A stretch of DNA of 64,000 nucleotides from the NCBI GenBank assembly GCA_048267165.1, contig JBLWYD010000004.1:62001-126000 (forward strand), given 5' to 3'. The position numbers and the translations under genes were made by a program. Source of the stretch: PGYR01 sp048267165. Lineage in GTDB: Bacteria > Bacteroidota > Ignavibacteria > Kapaibacteriales > UBA2268. A model generated the notes under the pieces. It had not been told where the DNA came from, did not search any database, and worked only from the letters and a program-made list of their open reading frames with translations. Shown in pieces: positions 43,585-52,829 of this stretch. Position 1 is the stretch's first letter. Every line of letters starts with the position of its first letter.

Positions 43585-44714
43585 TGCATATCCTCCTCTT
43601 TTGCGTCTAGCGCTCTTTGCAATGTTCTAACATAGTTCACAATAGCCCATCTTTCTTTTCTTGTTACAGTTTTCTTATAACCAGGCATTACGTTTTGTCC
43701 TTCAGTGATAACATGATAAAGTCTTCCATCAGTCCAAGACAATAATTTGTCAGAATGTAGAGTCGGTCCATTAGGGAACTGACCTTTCAATCTAGAATCA
43801 CCTTTAGCCAAATCTCCATGACAAGGACTACAATATGTTAAATACTTCTTCTTTCCTAAAGCTATGTTCTCTTCATCCGCAACAAAAGGATTTACCAAAT
43901 TATCAGACGCTCCATCAGGATCATCACTATAAAGGTAAGGCATGAATCCTCTAGCTACAGAACCTTTAACTGGTTCTCTTGAACTAATTCCATTCTCAAA
44001 AAAGTCAGAATGATCTTGAGCGGTAACTTTATGCTGTACTAACATCCAATCAAATGGAGCAATATACAACAATTTATTCATGTGTAGATAAACACTCATA
44101 GATGTTATACCTGCAATTAGGAACATCCCAATAACAAATTTTGAATCTAGTATTTTGTGCTTTATGTTAACTTCTTCTTCATCAAAATATATCTCGTCAA
44201 CTTGATAAGCACCAATTGAAGTCAAAAAGGCTTTAACAGTTTCAATATCGAATTTCGGATCAATTGCTTCTATATTAACACCAAACCTATCCGAAGACAC
44301 TGCTTTCATATAACTACTATCATGTAGCGGATGAGCATTATTTGGAAACTTAAAATAGAATATTAACATAACGGCAACTGTAAGTACAGCACCAGTCAAT
44401 ACTGTGATTTCAAACATAATAGGAACAAATGCAGGTAATGGGAATAATGGTTTACCACCTATTACTTGAGGGTAATCTATATTATACACCCAATACATAA
44501 AGAACAACATAAGTGACATACAAGTCAATCCAATAGAAATTGTATAGTAACCCATTTTGGAAGACTTCAATTTCATTGCACCATCCATACCGTGTACAGG
44601 GTAAGGAGTATTTACATCATAATTTTCATAACCAGCATCTGCTACTTTTGCAGCTGCATGCATAATATCGTCAGGCGTTTTAAATAACGCTGCTACTGAA
44701 TATAGTTTACTCAT
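43581..44714 (-). CDS. Fused ActD (DUF3341) and monoheme cytochrome c protein
   Basis: The N-terminal part is ActD/DUF3341: KLYSVAALFKTPDDIMHAAA, YDVNTPYPVHGMD, and two helices (ISIGLTCMSLMLFFMYWVY, FVPIMFEITVLTGAVLTVAV). A further helix near residue 205 (KFVIGMFLIAGITSMSVYL) leads to a periplasmic cytochrome c domain with CSPCHGDLAKGD near residue 295 and GQNVMPGYKKTVTRKERWAI. In Rhodothermus marinus ActD and the monoheme ActE are separate genes, so this looks like an ActD-ActE fusion. ATG 44714 is used, with GGAG nine bases upstream; it overlaps the actC stop by eight bases. Confidence 0.85.
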   Translation of the reverse strand: MSKLYSVAALFKTPDDIMHAAAKVADAGYENYDVNTPYPVHGMDGAMKLKSSKMGYYTISIGLTCMSLMLFFMYWVYNIDYPQVIGGKPLFPLPAFVPIMFEITVLTGAVLTVAVMLIFYFKFPNNAHPLHDSSYMKAVSSDRFGVNIEAIDPKFDIETVKAFLTSIGAYQVDEIYFDEEEVNIKHKILDSKFVIGMFLIAGITSMSVYLHMNKLLYIAPFDWMLVQHKVTAQDHSDFFENGISSREPVKGSVARGFMPYLYSDDPDGASDNLVNPFVADEENIALGKKKYLTYCSPCHGDLAKGDSRLKGQFPNGPTLHSDKLLSWTDGRLYHVITEGQNVMPGYKKTVTRKERWAIVNYVRTLQRALDAKEEDMQ

Positions 44715-46089
44715 GGTCTTCATCTCCATGATGAGAAGGTTGAGCTCCTTCAGATACTGCTTTAATTTCAGCAATAGCTATAGAAGGTAAGAACCTTGTA
44801 AATAATAATGTCAAAGTAAAGAACAATCCAAAACTTCCTAATAATATTGCAAAGTCAGTTATTGTAGGTCTATAGTATGCCCAACTTGATGGTAAGAAGT
44901 CTCTAGAAAGAGAAGTAACAACAATTACAAATCTCTCGAACCACATACCAACGTTTACGAATATTGCTATAATAAACATAGGAACTATACTTGTTCTTAT
45001 TTTCTTAATCCAGAATAGTTGTGGAATAAATACGTTACAACTAAACATAGTCCAATATGCCCAAGAGTAAGGTCCAAAGGCTCTGTTGACGAATGTGAAA
45101 TATTCGGGTTGACTACCAGAGTACCATGCTATGAAGAATTCCATAGAGTAAGCATAACCTACCATTGTACCTGTTAGTAATATAATCTTATTCATCGTTT
45201 CAAGTGTTTTCAAAGGAATTAGATCATCCATATCAAATACTTTTCTAATAACAATCAATGAGTTCTGAACCATCGCAAACCCTGAGAAAATCGCACCAGC
45301 TACAAAATATGGCGGGAAGATTGTTGTATGCCATCCTGGCAGGATAGATACAGCAAAGTCAAAGGATACAATAGTATGAACAGATAGTACAAGAGGAGTA
45401 GCAAGACCAGCAAGTATCAAATAAGTCATTTCATAATGTTGCCAATGTCTGTTTGAAAATCTCCATCCCAAACTAAAGATTGAATATATAACTTTCTTGA
45501 TTTTACCAGTTGCTCTATCTCTAAGTACTGCAAAATCAGGGATTAGACCTACATACCAGAACACTAATGATACTGTAAAGTATGTAGAAACTGCAAATAC
45601 ATCCCAAAGTAATGGTGAATTAAAGTTTACCCAAACGTCATGTTGATTTGGATATGGAAGCAAGTATACTGCTGCAACCCAAGGACGACCTGTATGGATA
45701 ATTGGGAAAATCAGGGCCGTTATTACGGCAAAAATGGTCATCGCCTCAGCAAACCTTGCAATACCGTTTCTCCATCTTTGTCTAAGAAGAAATAATATTG
45801 CTGAAATTAAAGTTCCTGCGTGACCTATACCTACCCAGAATACGAAATTAACAATTGGCAATGCCCAACCTACTGGGTTATTATTACCCCAGAGACCAGT
45901 ACCATAATAAAATGATAATGCTATACCAATTGCTCCTATCAATAGCAACGTAGAAGTAAATCCAATTGCTATGAAAAATTTCTTATTCGGTAACCTGTCT
46001 AAGGGGGCGATGATTAAATCATCAATCTCTTTTAGAGATCTAGTACCCTGGACGTTTACTTCATTTTTTGTATAATCAATGGTGCTCAC
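44707..46089 (-). CDS. actC: Alternative complex III subunit ActC (NrfD-like)
   Basis: Integral membrane quinol-oxidising subunit (460 aa, about ten helices) of the NrfD/PsrC family. IGHAGTLISAILFLLRQRWR, TGRPWVAAVYLLPYPNQHDV, FVAGAIFSGFAMVQNSLIVI and MWFERFVIVVTSLSRDFLPS match ActC/HybB-type proteins. The start codon is GTG (46087-46089) with GGGAG six bases upstream; it overlaps the actB stop by 14 bases, so the two are probably translationally coupled. Confidence 0.92.
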   Translation of the reverse strand: MSTIDYTKNEVNVQGTRSLKEIDDLIIAPLDRLPNKKFFIAIGFTSTLLLIGAIGIALSFYYGTGLWGNNNPVGWALPIVNFVFWVGIGHAGTLISAILFLLRQRWRNGIARFAEAMTIFAVITALIFPIIHTGRPWVAAVYLLPYPNQHDVWVNFNSPLLWDVFAVSTYFTVSLVFWYVGLIPDFAVLRDRATGKIKKVIYSIFSLGWRFSNRHWQHYEMTYLILAGLATPLVLSVHTIVSFDFAVSILPGWHTTIFPPYFVAGAIFSGFAMVQNSLIVIRKVFDMDDLIPLKTLETMNKIILLTGTMVGYAYSMEFFIAWYSGSQPEYFTFVNRAFGPYSWAYWTMFSCNVFIPQLFWIKKIRTSIVPMFIIAIFVNVGMWFERFVIVVTSLSRDFLPSSWAYYRPTITDFAILLGSFGLFFTLTLLFTRFLPSIAIAEIKAVSEGAQPSHHGDEDHE

Positions 46090-49000
46090 TCTTCACTCCC
46101 AATGAATCTGAATTCCGTAATTTTGCTAAATATGTTACGTTCGGCTTAACATTCAAGTAATCTAATACATGGTAACCTAGATTGTGGTCTCTCATCATTG
46201 CTACTCTTGAGTCTTTGTCATTTGCATTTCCAAACTCAATAGCATTAGCAGGACAAGCGTCTTGACAAGCTGTTGTTACATCAGATCCTTTTAATGTTCT
46301 TCCTTCTTCTTTTGCATTTTGTCTTGCTTGCGATATTCTTTGTACGCAGAATGTACATTTTTCCATAACCCCTCTAGCACGTATAGTAACTTCAGGATTC
46401 ATCATTATCTTAGTAGATTCTGTTTTATAATAGCCACTTGCTAAATTGTCTCTAAAGTCATAGAAATTAAATCTTCTAACTTTGTATGGACAGTTATTAC
46501 CACAATATCTAGTACCAACACAACGGTTATAAACCATTTGGTTAAGACCATCTTGACTGTGTGTAGTAGCAACTACTGGACAAACATTCTCGCATGGTGC
46601 ATTGTCACAATGTTGACAAAGCATAGGTTGATTACTCATAATAGGATCTTCAGGTGTACCTGCAAAATACCTATCTATTCTCATCCACCCCATTTCACGT
46701 CCAACGCCAACTTCTTCTTTACCTACTACTGGTATATTATTTTCTACATAACAAGCGATACTACAAGCATTACAACCGATACATTTGTTCATATCAATTG
46801 ACATAGCCCATTTCATATTGTTATATTCGAAATCCTTAGTTATGCTAAATACATCATGTGTATGTTCTTTTAGTACTTTCGGATTCTTCAAATATCCAGC
46901 TACAGTAGTTTCTTGTATTATACCTCTTGCACGAGCAAAAGTCTCATCACCACCAGTAACTTCACCTTCATGGTTCTTTCTTACATCGGTTCTTAAGAAC
47001 TCGTCATCTAGAGCGTGGTGTTCTTGAGTAGCAACAAGTGTATATTTATTACCAGTAGGTTTTACAGTAGCTCCAGTGTATATCCATTTTGACAAACCTT
47101 TACTTGTCATAAATGGAGTAACATCGAAACCTACACCATTACCTATAGCACCACTATTTGTTCTACCGTAACCCAAATCAACTGCTACAACTTTCTCAGC
47201 CATACCCGGTTGAATTAAAACTGGTAGATCTATTGCTTTACCATTAAGTACTACTTCTATCATATCGCCAATTTCTACATTCAATTCTTTTGCTGTAGCT
47301 GGTGATATCATAGCACAATTATCCCAAGTGATTTTAGTTATTGGGTGAGCAGATTCTTGTAAGAACCCATTACCAGCATATCTACCATCTCTGATGAAAT
47401 AATTTTCTTGAAGTATAACACTATAATTTGATTTATTTGTTGATTTGATTCCAGATACAGACCCAGGATTAACTTCTGTAGAAACAATCGATGTTTCATT
47501 GAATGTTGTTACACCATCGTGTAAAGTAGCAAACCAAAATTCTTTGAAAGGAACAGCTCTATTTAAAGATGGGTAAATGTTTGTTTCCCAATTATTTTGC
47601 AGATATTTATGATAAATATCTTCAGTGTAATTTTCACCACCATTTAACCAATTCAGCAATATTGCTTCTCTTTGTCTAGTATCATATAGAGGTGCTATAA
47701 CTGGTTGTTGTGTTGAAATAACGCCAGTTCTAATTTTAGCATCTCCCCATGATTCTATATCGTGGTTGATACCTAATACATAATTACTATTATTAGTTGT
47801 TTCATTCTCAAATTCATTAAGAGAAACAACTGTTTTAACTTTCTTTAGATTTTCTGCTGTAAAGTGATGTGGTAAATGATAAGTTGGGTTAATATCAATA
47901 TTAATCAATACACCAACTTTACCATTTTTTACATCATTAGCTAAGTTAGCAATCTCATTATCAGTAGAAAGATTGAAAACGCTAAAGCTTGATTCGCTCT
48001 TTCTGTAAAGTTCACTTGCACCAATCAAATCATTCAAGTAATTGATTGCTACATGTATATCAATAGGTAATTGTTTACCACCGATTACAATTGCTTTACC
48101 AGTATTGCTTTCTAAATCACTTAGTAATTTAGAAGCTGCTTCGTGTTTCCAATTATTTTCTTTTGCTAATGATTCCAATGATTTAAAGCCAGACATTGTC
48201 GGCTTACCTTGCTTAGATGCAAAGTGATTAACCAATGAAGCTACTACATCTAGGTAGTTTTCAGGTGTTAATCTTAATCTATAATCAGCATTTGAACCAG
48301 TTAAAGTATAAGACCCTTCAACTTGATAGAATCTACTATAACTTGTAGGATTCTCAAAGTCTCTGTTAGTTACAAATTGTCTAATGTTCTCATTAACATT
48401 ACCATCAGTTCCTAAGAAGTCTGAATCGATAGACAAAATTACAGAAGCTTTATCCAAATCTATTAGAGGGTAATTAGATCCACCAGTTGATTTGTTCCAT
48501 GCAATTTGCTTATTATTATCATTGAATAAATCAAAGCTATATACCTTTGTAGTTGGGTATTTTACTTTAAAGTCTTCAATTAACTTAGCATAAGTTGGTG
48601 AAACTATTTTACCAGTGAAAATAGCTATTTCTTTTCCAGAGCTAGAAGCAGAATTAAGAGATTGAATTATCTCTTTGTCAACTACTTTCCAATCTGAATC
48701 AACTAGTTTATCGCCCTGAGCTTTTCTTGGTCTTTGTAAGCGGCTAGGGTCATACATATCTAATATTCTAGCAATCCCATTCGAATCCAATTTACCTTTC
48801 GATATTGGATGTTGTGGGTTACCTTCTATTAGAATAGGTCTTCCTTCTCGTGCCTTTACTAAAATACCTTGACCTGAACCATCACTAGTAAGAGTCGAAG
48901 CATAGTAATTAGCTATACCCGGAATTACTTCTTCTGGTTTAACTGCGTAAGGTACTATCTCACCTTTATCTCGGTAATCAGTACAAGACGCCATCACCAA

Positions 49001-49231
49001 AGCTGATGAAGCAGACATAAGAGCCATGAATTTCCTTCTAGACACTTTAGATTTCGAACCAATATCGAAATTCTCAGCCCCTTCAGCAAATTCATTTGCT
49101 TTTACTTTTAATTGATTATCAGAGCTAGTATTGTTATATTCATCTAAGCTTCTCCAGTGTGAGGGCTTTGATTCTGACTTAACAACTGGTAAATCAATTT
49201 GGTTTTTATTTTTATCCACTGAGTTATTCAT
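46076..49231 (-). CDS. actB: Alternative complex III subunit ActB (molybdopterin-like and Fe-S domains)
   Basis: Large peripheral subunit (1051 aa). The N-terminal SKVSRRKFMALMSASSALVM has twin Arg65/Arg66 and Cys83, so it looks like an internal Tat signal with a lipobox-like end. Residues 90-790 resemble the molybdopterin oxidoreductase fold but are expected to lack the cofactor, as in known ActB. From about residue 815 comes a ferredoxin-like domain with CIGCNACSIAC, CQHCDNAPCENVC, CVGTRYCGNNC and CTFC plus CQDAC: 15 cysteines, matching three 4Fe-4S and one 3Fe-4S cluster. It starts five bases after the small Tat-like gene. Confidence 0.93.
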   Translation of the reverse strand: MNNSVDKNKNQIDLPVVKSESKPSHWRSLDEYNNTSSDNQLKVKANEFAEGAENFDIGSKSKVSRRKFMALMSASSALVMASCTDYRDKGEIVPYAVKPEEVIPGIANYYASTLTSDGSGQGILVKAREGRPILIEGNPQHPISKGKLDSNGIARILDMYDPSRLQRPRKAQGDKLVDSDWKVVDKEIIQSLNSASSSGKEIAIFTGKIVSPTYAKLIEDFKVKYPTTKVYSFDLFNDNNKQIAWNKSTGGSNYPLIDLDKASVILSIDSDFLGTDGNVNENIRQFVTNRDFENPTSYSRFYQVEGSYTLTGSNADYRLRLTPENYLDVVASLVNHFASKQGKPTMSGFKSLESLAKENNWKHEAASKLLSDLESNTGKAIVIGGKQLPIDIHVAINYLNDLIGASELYRKSESSFSVFNLSTDNEIANLANDVKNGKVGVLINIDINPTYHLPHHFTAENLKKVKTVVSLNEFENETTNNSNYVLGINHDIESWGDAKIRTGVISTQQPVIAPLYDTRQREAILLNWLNGGENYTEDIYHKYLQNNWETNIYPSLNRAVPFKEFWFATLHDGVTTFNETSIVSTEVNPGSVSGIKSTNKSNYSVILQENYFIRDGRYAGNGFLQESAHPITKITWDNCAMISPATAKELNVEIGDMIEVVLNGKAIDLPVLIQPGMAEKVVAVDLGYGRTNSGAIGNGVGFDVTPFMTSKGLSKWIYTGATVKPTGNKYTLVATQEHHALDDEFLRTDVRKNHEGEVTGGDETFARARGIIQETTVAGYLKNPKVLKEHTHDVFSITKDFEYNNMKWAMSIDMNKCIGCNACSIACYVENNIPVVGKEEVGVGREMGWMRIDRYFAGTPEDPIMSNQPMLCQHCDNAPCENVCPVVATTHSQDGLNQMVYNRCVGTRYCGNNCPYKVRRFNFYDFRDNLASGYYKTESTKIMMNPEVTIRARGVMEKCTFCVQRISQARQNAKEEGRTLKGSDVTTACQDACPANAIEFGNANDKDSRVAMMRDHNLGYHVLDYLNVKPNVTYLAKLRNSDSLGVKSEHH

Positions 49232-49236
49232 TTAGC

Positions 49237-49422
49237 TTAACCCTTTTTTGTTCTTTTAACAGATTGTGGGTGAATTTTTACTTCTAATTTAGAGTTATCT
49301 TTATTTGTATTTTCTGAGATAACATTGGCAATCATATTCTTGGGCGTAGCCAAAGAAGTAAGAGTGACGCCAACAGCACCAGCACCAAACAACTTAAAGA
49401 ATTTTCTTTTATTATTATTCAT
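49237..49422 (-). CDS. Small Tat-signal-like protein between actA and actB, 61 aa
   Basis: A short gene too easily overlooked. The ATG at 49420-49422 has a GGA-type ribosome-binding site about 8 bases upstream. The protein starts KRKFFKLFGAGAVGVTLTSL, a Tat-like n-region and hydrophobic stretch (Lys-Arg in place of Arg-Arg), then a polar segment and a basic end (KIHPQSVKRTKKG). It resembles the small Tat-target proteins encoded next to formate dehydrogenases and other molybdoenzyme-family operons. ActB belongs to that superfamily, so an assembly or membrane-targeting role is plausible but unproven. It is 14 bases after actA. Confidence 0.7.
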   Translation of the reverse strand: MNNNKRKFFKLFGAGAVGVTLTSLATPKNMIANVISENTNKDNSKLEVKIHPQSVKRTKKG

Positions 49423-49436
49423 AATTATTTCCAATA

Positions 49437-50009
49437 TTATCTATGACAAGCACTACAATCTTCAGGACCCTTCTTCACTTTATCAGCTAAATATGGCATC
49501 TTTTCATGAGGAGCTCTGTGGCAACTCAAACAATTAGCCATATTAAAAGCATGTACCTGCTCAATTTTATCCATAGAAGCTACATCGCCATGGCATGATG
49601 CACATTCGATGTCAGCGTTTACGTGAGCACTGTGATTGAAGTAAGCATATTCGGGTACTTGGTGAACTCGTTTCCAAGGAATCGCTTCACCAGACTCGTA
49701 GTATTTTGTTAATTTCTTGATTTCAGGGCTGTCAGTTTTTGCCATTGTATGACAATTCATACAAGTGCTTGCTTGTGGAACAACCGCATGTCGCGATTTT
49801 TCAACACCTACGTGACAGTATTGACAATCAATTGCCATTTCCCCAGCATGTAGTTTATGCGAGAAGTTAATAGGTTGATCAGGTTTGTACCCAACCCCAT
49901 CTCGTTCAGAACGAGATACGTAGAAAGTGATTGCGAACGAAATAAGAATTACCAATATAGTTATTGGCAGTCTAACTCTTAGTCCGTAGTCCAGAACTGA
50001 TTTTTTCAC
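49437..50009 (-). CDS. actA: Alternative complex III subunit ActA, pentaheme cytochrome c
   Basis: First gene of the respiratory operon (190 aa). One N-terminal helix (RLPITILVILISFAITFYVS) anchors a periplasmic domain with five CxxCH heme sites: CQYCH, CMNCH, CASCH, CLSCH and CSACH. The PINFSHKLHAGEMAIDCQYC start and ending one residue after the fifth heme fit ActA. It passes electrons from ActB and ActC toward the monoheme cytochromes. The start is GTG (50007-50009), supported by AGGA seven bases upstream. Confidence 0.94.
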   Translation of the reverse strand: MKKSVLDYGLRVRLPITILVILISFAITFYVSRSERDGVGYKPDQPINFSHKLHAGEMAIDCQYCHVGVEKSRHAVVPQASTCMNCHTMAKTDSPEIKKLTKYYESGEAIPWKRVHQVPEYAYFNHSAHVNADIECASCHGDVASMDKIEQVHAFNMANCLSCHRAPHEKMPYLADKVKKGPEDCSACHR

Positions 50010-50164
50010 GTTATTCCTAATTACTATTAAAAATAATTTTTCACTGTTTCGTCTATAATTCTATAAACTTTTTTTAACAGCGTATTTATAACAACTGTAA
50101 AATTAAAATAATAAATTTGAATACAAAACCTTTTATAATAATATAATTGCTTTCTTATATAAGA

Positions 50165-50185
50165 CCGTATAAAACCTATTTACGG
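50165..50185 (-). promoter_or_regulatory. Dyad in the region upstream of the act/cox operon
   Basis: CCGTA (50165-50169) and TACGG (50181-50185) form an inverted repeat, separated by 11 AT-rich bases, about 155 bases upstream of actA in an otherwise gene-free 237-base gap. It could bind a regulator controlling the operon. A TAnnTTTG box (50242-50249, minus) overlaps the neighbouring gene's stop and is a distant promoter candidate. Confidence 0.3.
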
Positions 50186-50246
50186 ACATTGTTGTATTAT
50201 AAACAGATAAGTATAGTTTCAAGCAATTAATTAATTTTCAACAAAT

Positions 50247-51629
50247 CTATAAATAATCTTCTAAAATTGTTTCAAACTCCACAAATAATTCTTTTGTTCG
50301 TATTTCAGTGTTACTTTCTGCTATAATTCTGACTATTGGTTCTGTATTAGAACCTCTGATATGAACCCAATTGTTCTCATTGAGTACTATACGAATTCCA
50401 TCTTCAATGTTTATATTTAGATCTTTATATTTATCTATTAGCTTCTTAATTATTGAAGCTGGGTTGTTGCTAACTTCAACTTTGCCTTTTATCATGAAAA
50501 CTGTAGGTAACAAATCTGATAATTCACTTATAATTGTATTTGATTTAGCTACATAGTCTAACAAAAGTATTATACCTACTAATGAATCACGTCCATAATG
50601 GATATGAGGAAGTATCACTCCTCCACTACCTTCTCCACCAATTACCGATTTATTCTCTTTCATCTTGTCAACTACATTTATCTCCCCTACTGCGGATCTT
50701 TCAACTACTGCACCGTATTGTTCGGCAATTTTTTCAACCATACCACTAGTACTAAGGTTAACTGAGATAACTTTCTTATAATCTTTACTTAATAGCATAT
50801 CATTTTCTAATACTGACTTAACAGCAATTGCTATTGTTTTTTCTTCACCTATAGGTAAGCCATTTTCATCAATAATTACTAGTCTGTCAGCATCAGGATC
50901 AACGGCTATCCCTAAATCAGCATTATTTTCAATAACAGATTGTGATAATTGTGTTAGATTCTCTGTAATTGGTTCTGGCGTATGTGGGAATACACCTGTA
51001 TTGTCAGCGAATAGTTCGATTACCTCACACCCAAGCTCTCTTAATAATCTGGGTACGAATAGTGAGCCAGATGCGTTTACTGCATCTACTACGACTTTGT
51101 ATTTCATTCTTTGAAAATACGACTTAATAGATAAAATATCAAAATAACCAGAATTCACAATTGAATCTATATGTACTTGAACGGAATCGATATTCTCTAT
51201 AACTGAGCTGTTGTTAGGGTTAACAGAGTAAGTTATATAATCACTATCAAATAGTGCCCAAAATTTCTCATTTTCTTCTTTATTGAGGAATACACCATCT
51301 CTATTCAAGAATTTTAACCCATTCCATATTTCAGGATTATGTGAAGCTGTAATAGATATACCACCAACTGCATCTGTTTTCTCTGTTAATAGTTGGACTG
51401 TAGGTGTAGGACAAATATCTAAGTACTTGACATTTCTTCCACATGCTATAATAGTAGAACAAACCAAATCAGCTATCCATCTGCCTGAAGGTCTTCCATC
51501 TCTCCCTACTACTATTTCACCATTTGGTAGAGTGTTGCAATAAGCAGCGACGTATTTAGTCAGTATATCTGGTCTTAAGCCATCATTTAAAGTTGCTCTG
51601 ATACCAGAGATAGATCTTATTATTGGCAT
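50247..51629 (-). CDS. Phosphohexomutase (phosphoglucosamine/phosphomannomutase family)
   Basis: Alpha-D-phosphohexomutase of 460 residues. The active serine is Ser96 in ITASHNPEIWNG; the magnesium loop is AVDPDADRLV, the sugar loop GEGSGGVILP and the phosphate loop RGSNTEPIVRI. The GEGSGG loop and 460-residue length fit phosphoglucosamine or phosphomannomutases; the two are hard to tell apart by sequence, so I leave the symbol blank. It makes sugar-1-phosphates for cell-wall or polysaccharide precursors. It is divergent from the DoxX gene and not part of the act/cox operon. Confidence 0.9.
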   Translation of the reverse strand: MPIIRSISGIRATLNDGLRPDILTKYVAAYCNTLPNGEIVVGRDGRPSGRWIADLVCSTIIACGRNVKYLDICPTPTVQLLTEKTDAVGGISITASHNPEIWNGLKFLNRDGVFLNKEENEKFWALFDSDYITYSVNPNNSSVIENIDSVQVHIDSIVNSGYFDILSIKSYFQRMKYKVVVDAVNASGSLFVPRLLRELGCEVIELFADNTGVFPHTPEPITENLTQLSQSVIENNADLGIAVDPDADRLVIIDENGLPIGEEKTIAIAVKSVLENDMLLSKDYKKVISVNLSTSGMVEKIAEQYGAVVERSAVGEINVVDKMKENKSVIGGEGSGGVILPHIHYGRDSLVGIILLLDYVAKSNTIISELSDLLPTVFMIKGKVEVSNNPASIIKKLIDKYKDLNINIEDGIRIVLNENNWVHIRGSNTEPIVRIIAESNTEIRTKELFVEFETILEDYL

Positions 51630-51661
51630 TTGATTATTTCAATTATTATTTTTAAATTACT

Positions 51662-51669
51662 CAAAGTTA
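51662..51669 (-). promoter_or_regulatory. TAnnTTTG box upstream of the phosphohexomutase gene
   Basis: The minus strand reads TAACTTTG at 51662-51669, 33 bases before the start codon. The upstream -33 element is not at the ideal distance. Confidence 0.35.
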
Positions 51670-51695
51670 ACACTTACAAATCAAAGTAAAAAGAT

Positions 51696-52133
51696 ATGAG
51701 AAAATTAATAGATAACCCTATTTTAATACTAGTAATTAGAACATTCATCGGTATTTTATTTATTTTCTATGGAGTTGCCAAGATAGCAGATCCATCACAA
51801 TTCGCAAATGAAATCGGGAATTATGGGATGACTCCAGACTTTCTAACGCATCTTATGGCATTGGTGCTACCATGGGCAGAGATGATAGTTGGAGTTCTTT
51901 TACTATTCGGTATCTATCAAAATGAGAATGGGCTTCTAGCTACCCTTATGTTAATTATGTTCACTTTCGGAGTTGTCTTTGCTTTCGCTAGTGGTTTAGA
52001 CATTAGCTGTGGATGTTCTGGAGGAAATGCTCAGCAAAAAGTTGGTTGGATGAAAATAATAGAAAACCTAGGACTGATACTACTAACGACAATAGTAACC
52101 GTTACTAACTCCAAGAAATTTATATTAAAATAG
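51696..52133 (+). CDS. DoxX/MauE-like membrane protein with a CxC motif
   Basis: A 145-residue inner-membrane protein with four helices. VIRTFIGILFIFYGVAKIAD, LVLPWAEMIVGVLLLFGIY and FGVVFAFASGLDISCGCSGG match the DoxX/MauE group, with Cys105 and Cys107 in a CGC motif as in MauE-like proteins that handle disulfide or redox maturation. Role here is unknown. It lies nine bases before the ComF-like gene and probably shares its transcript. Confidence 0.82.
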   Translation: MRKLIDNPILILVIRTFIGILFIFYGVAKIADPSQFANEIGNYGMTPDFLTHLMALVLPWAEMIVGVLLLFGIYQNENGLLATLMLIMFTFGVVFAFASGLDISCGCSGGNAQQKVGWMKIIENLGLILLTTIVTVTNSKKFILK

Positions 52134-52142
52134 AGACTTAGA

Positions 52143-52829
52143 ATGTCAGGTATATTGGATAAGTTTCTGAATATGATTAATCCTGATGAATGCCTTATAT
52201 CAGGAGATATACTTCCTGATGAAAGAGAGTATAGATACATAAGCTCTGATAAATTATTGGAGCTCTCCCCTCCTCCTCATCCTTTGATAATTAGAGACAG
52301 ATTACTCTCTGAATATAGTGCCGATGAGTTAGCTATAAGTAAAATCATATCCCTTTTTAAGATTAATGAAAATGTTAATGTTCTGAACCCTATTCATAAA
52401 TTCAAGTATATGGGGATTACGCAAATAGGATTCGAGTTTGGTGAAATGCTTTCCAAAATAATTGATCCTAACGAATATGATTTGATTATACCAATACCTA
52501 TACATCATGCTAGAAAAAGAGAAAGAGGATTCAATCAATCTGAAGTAATTGGAAATAGTATTAGTAAAATGACTTCAGTACCATTAAGTATTAATTCATT
52601 AATCAGAACAAAATACACCTACTCGCAAGCAAAACTAAATAGAGAAGAACGAAAATCTAATCTGTTAGAGAAGTTCAAAGTTGTAGAAAAAGAGATTGTA
52701 TTTAACAAGAGAGTATTGCTAATAGATGATGTGTTAACAACTGGCACAACAGCTAACCATTGTGCCGAGATATTATTAAAAGCAGGAGCTAGAAGGGTTG
52801 ATTTGGCTGTGATAGCCGTATCTTATTGA
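52143..52829 (+). CDS. ComF-family phosphoribosyltransferase-like protein
   Basis: A 228-residue ComF/GntX-like protein. The C-terminal type I phosphoribosyltransferase domain has RERGFNQSEVIGNSISK and the PRPP loop VLLIDDVLTTGTT. The N-terminal zinc finger is degenerate: only Cys17 remains where family members have two CxxC pairs. ComF proteins take part in DNA uptake during natural competence in several bacteria. Its 3' end overlaps the convergent lipoprotein gene by seven bases. Confidence 0.85.
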   Translation: MSGILDKFLNMINPDECLISGDILPDEREYRYISSDKLLELSPPPHPLIIRDRLLSEYSADELAISKIISLFKINENVNVLNPIHKFKYMGITQIGFEFGEMLSKIIDPNEYDLIIPIPIHHARKRERGFNQSEVIGNSISKMTSVPLSINSLIRTKYTYSQAKLNREERKSNLLEKFKVVEKEIVFNKRVLLIDDVLTTGTTANHCAEILLKAGARRVDLAVIAVSY

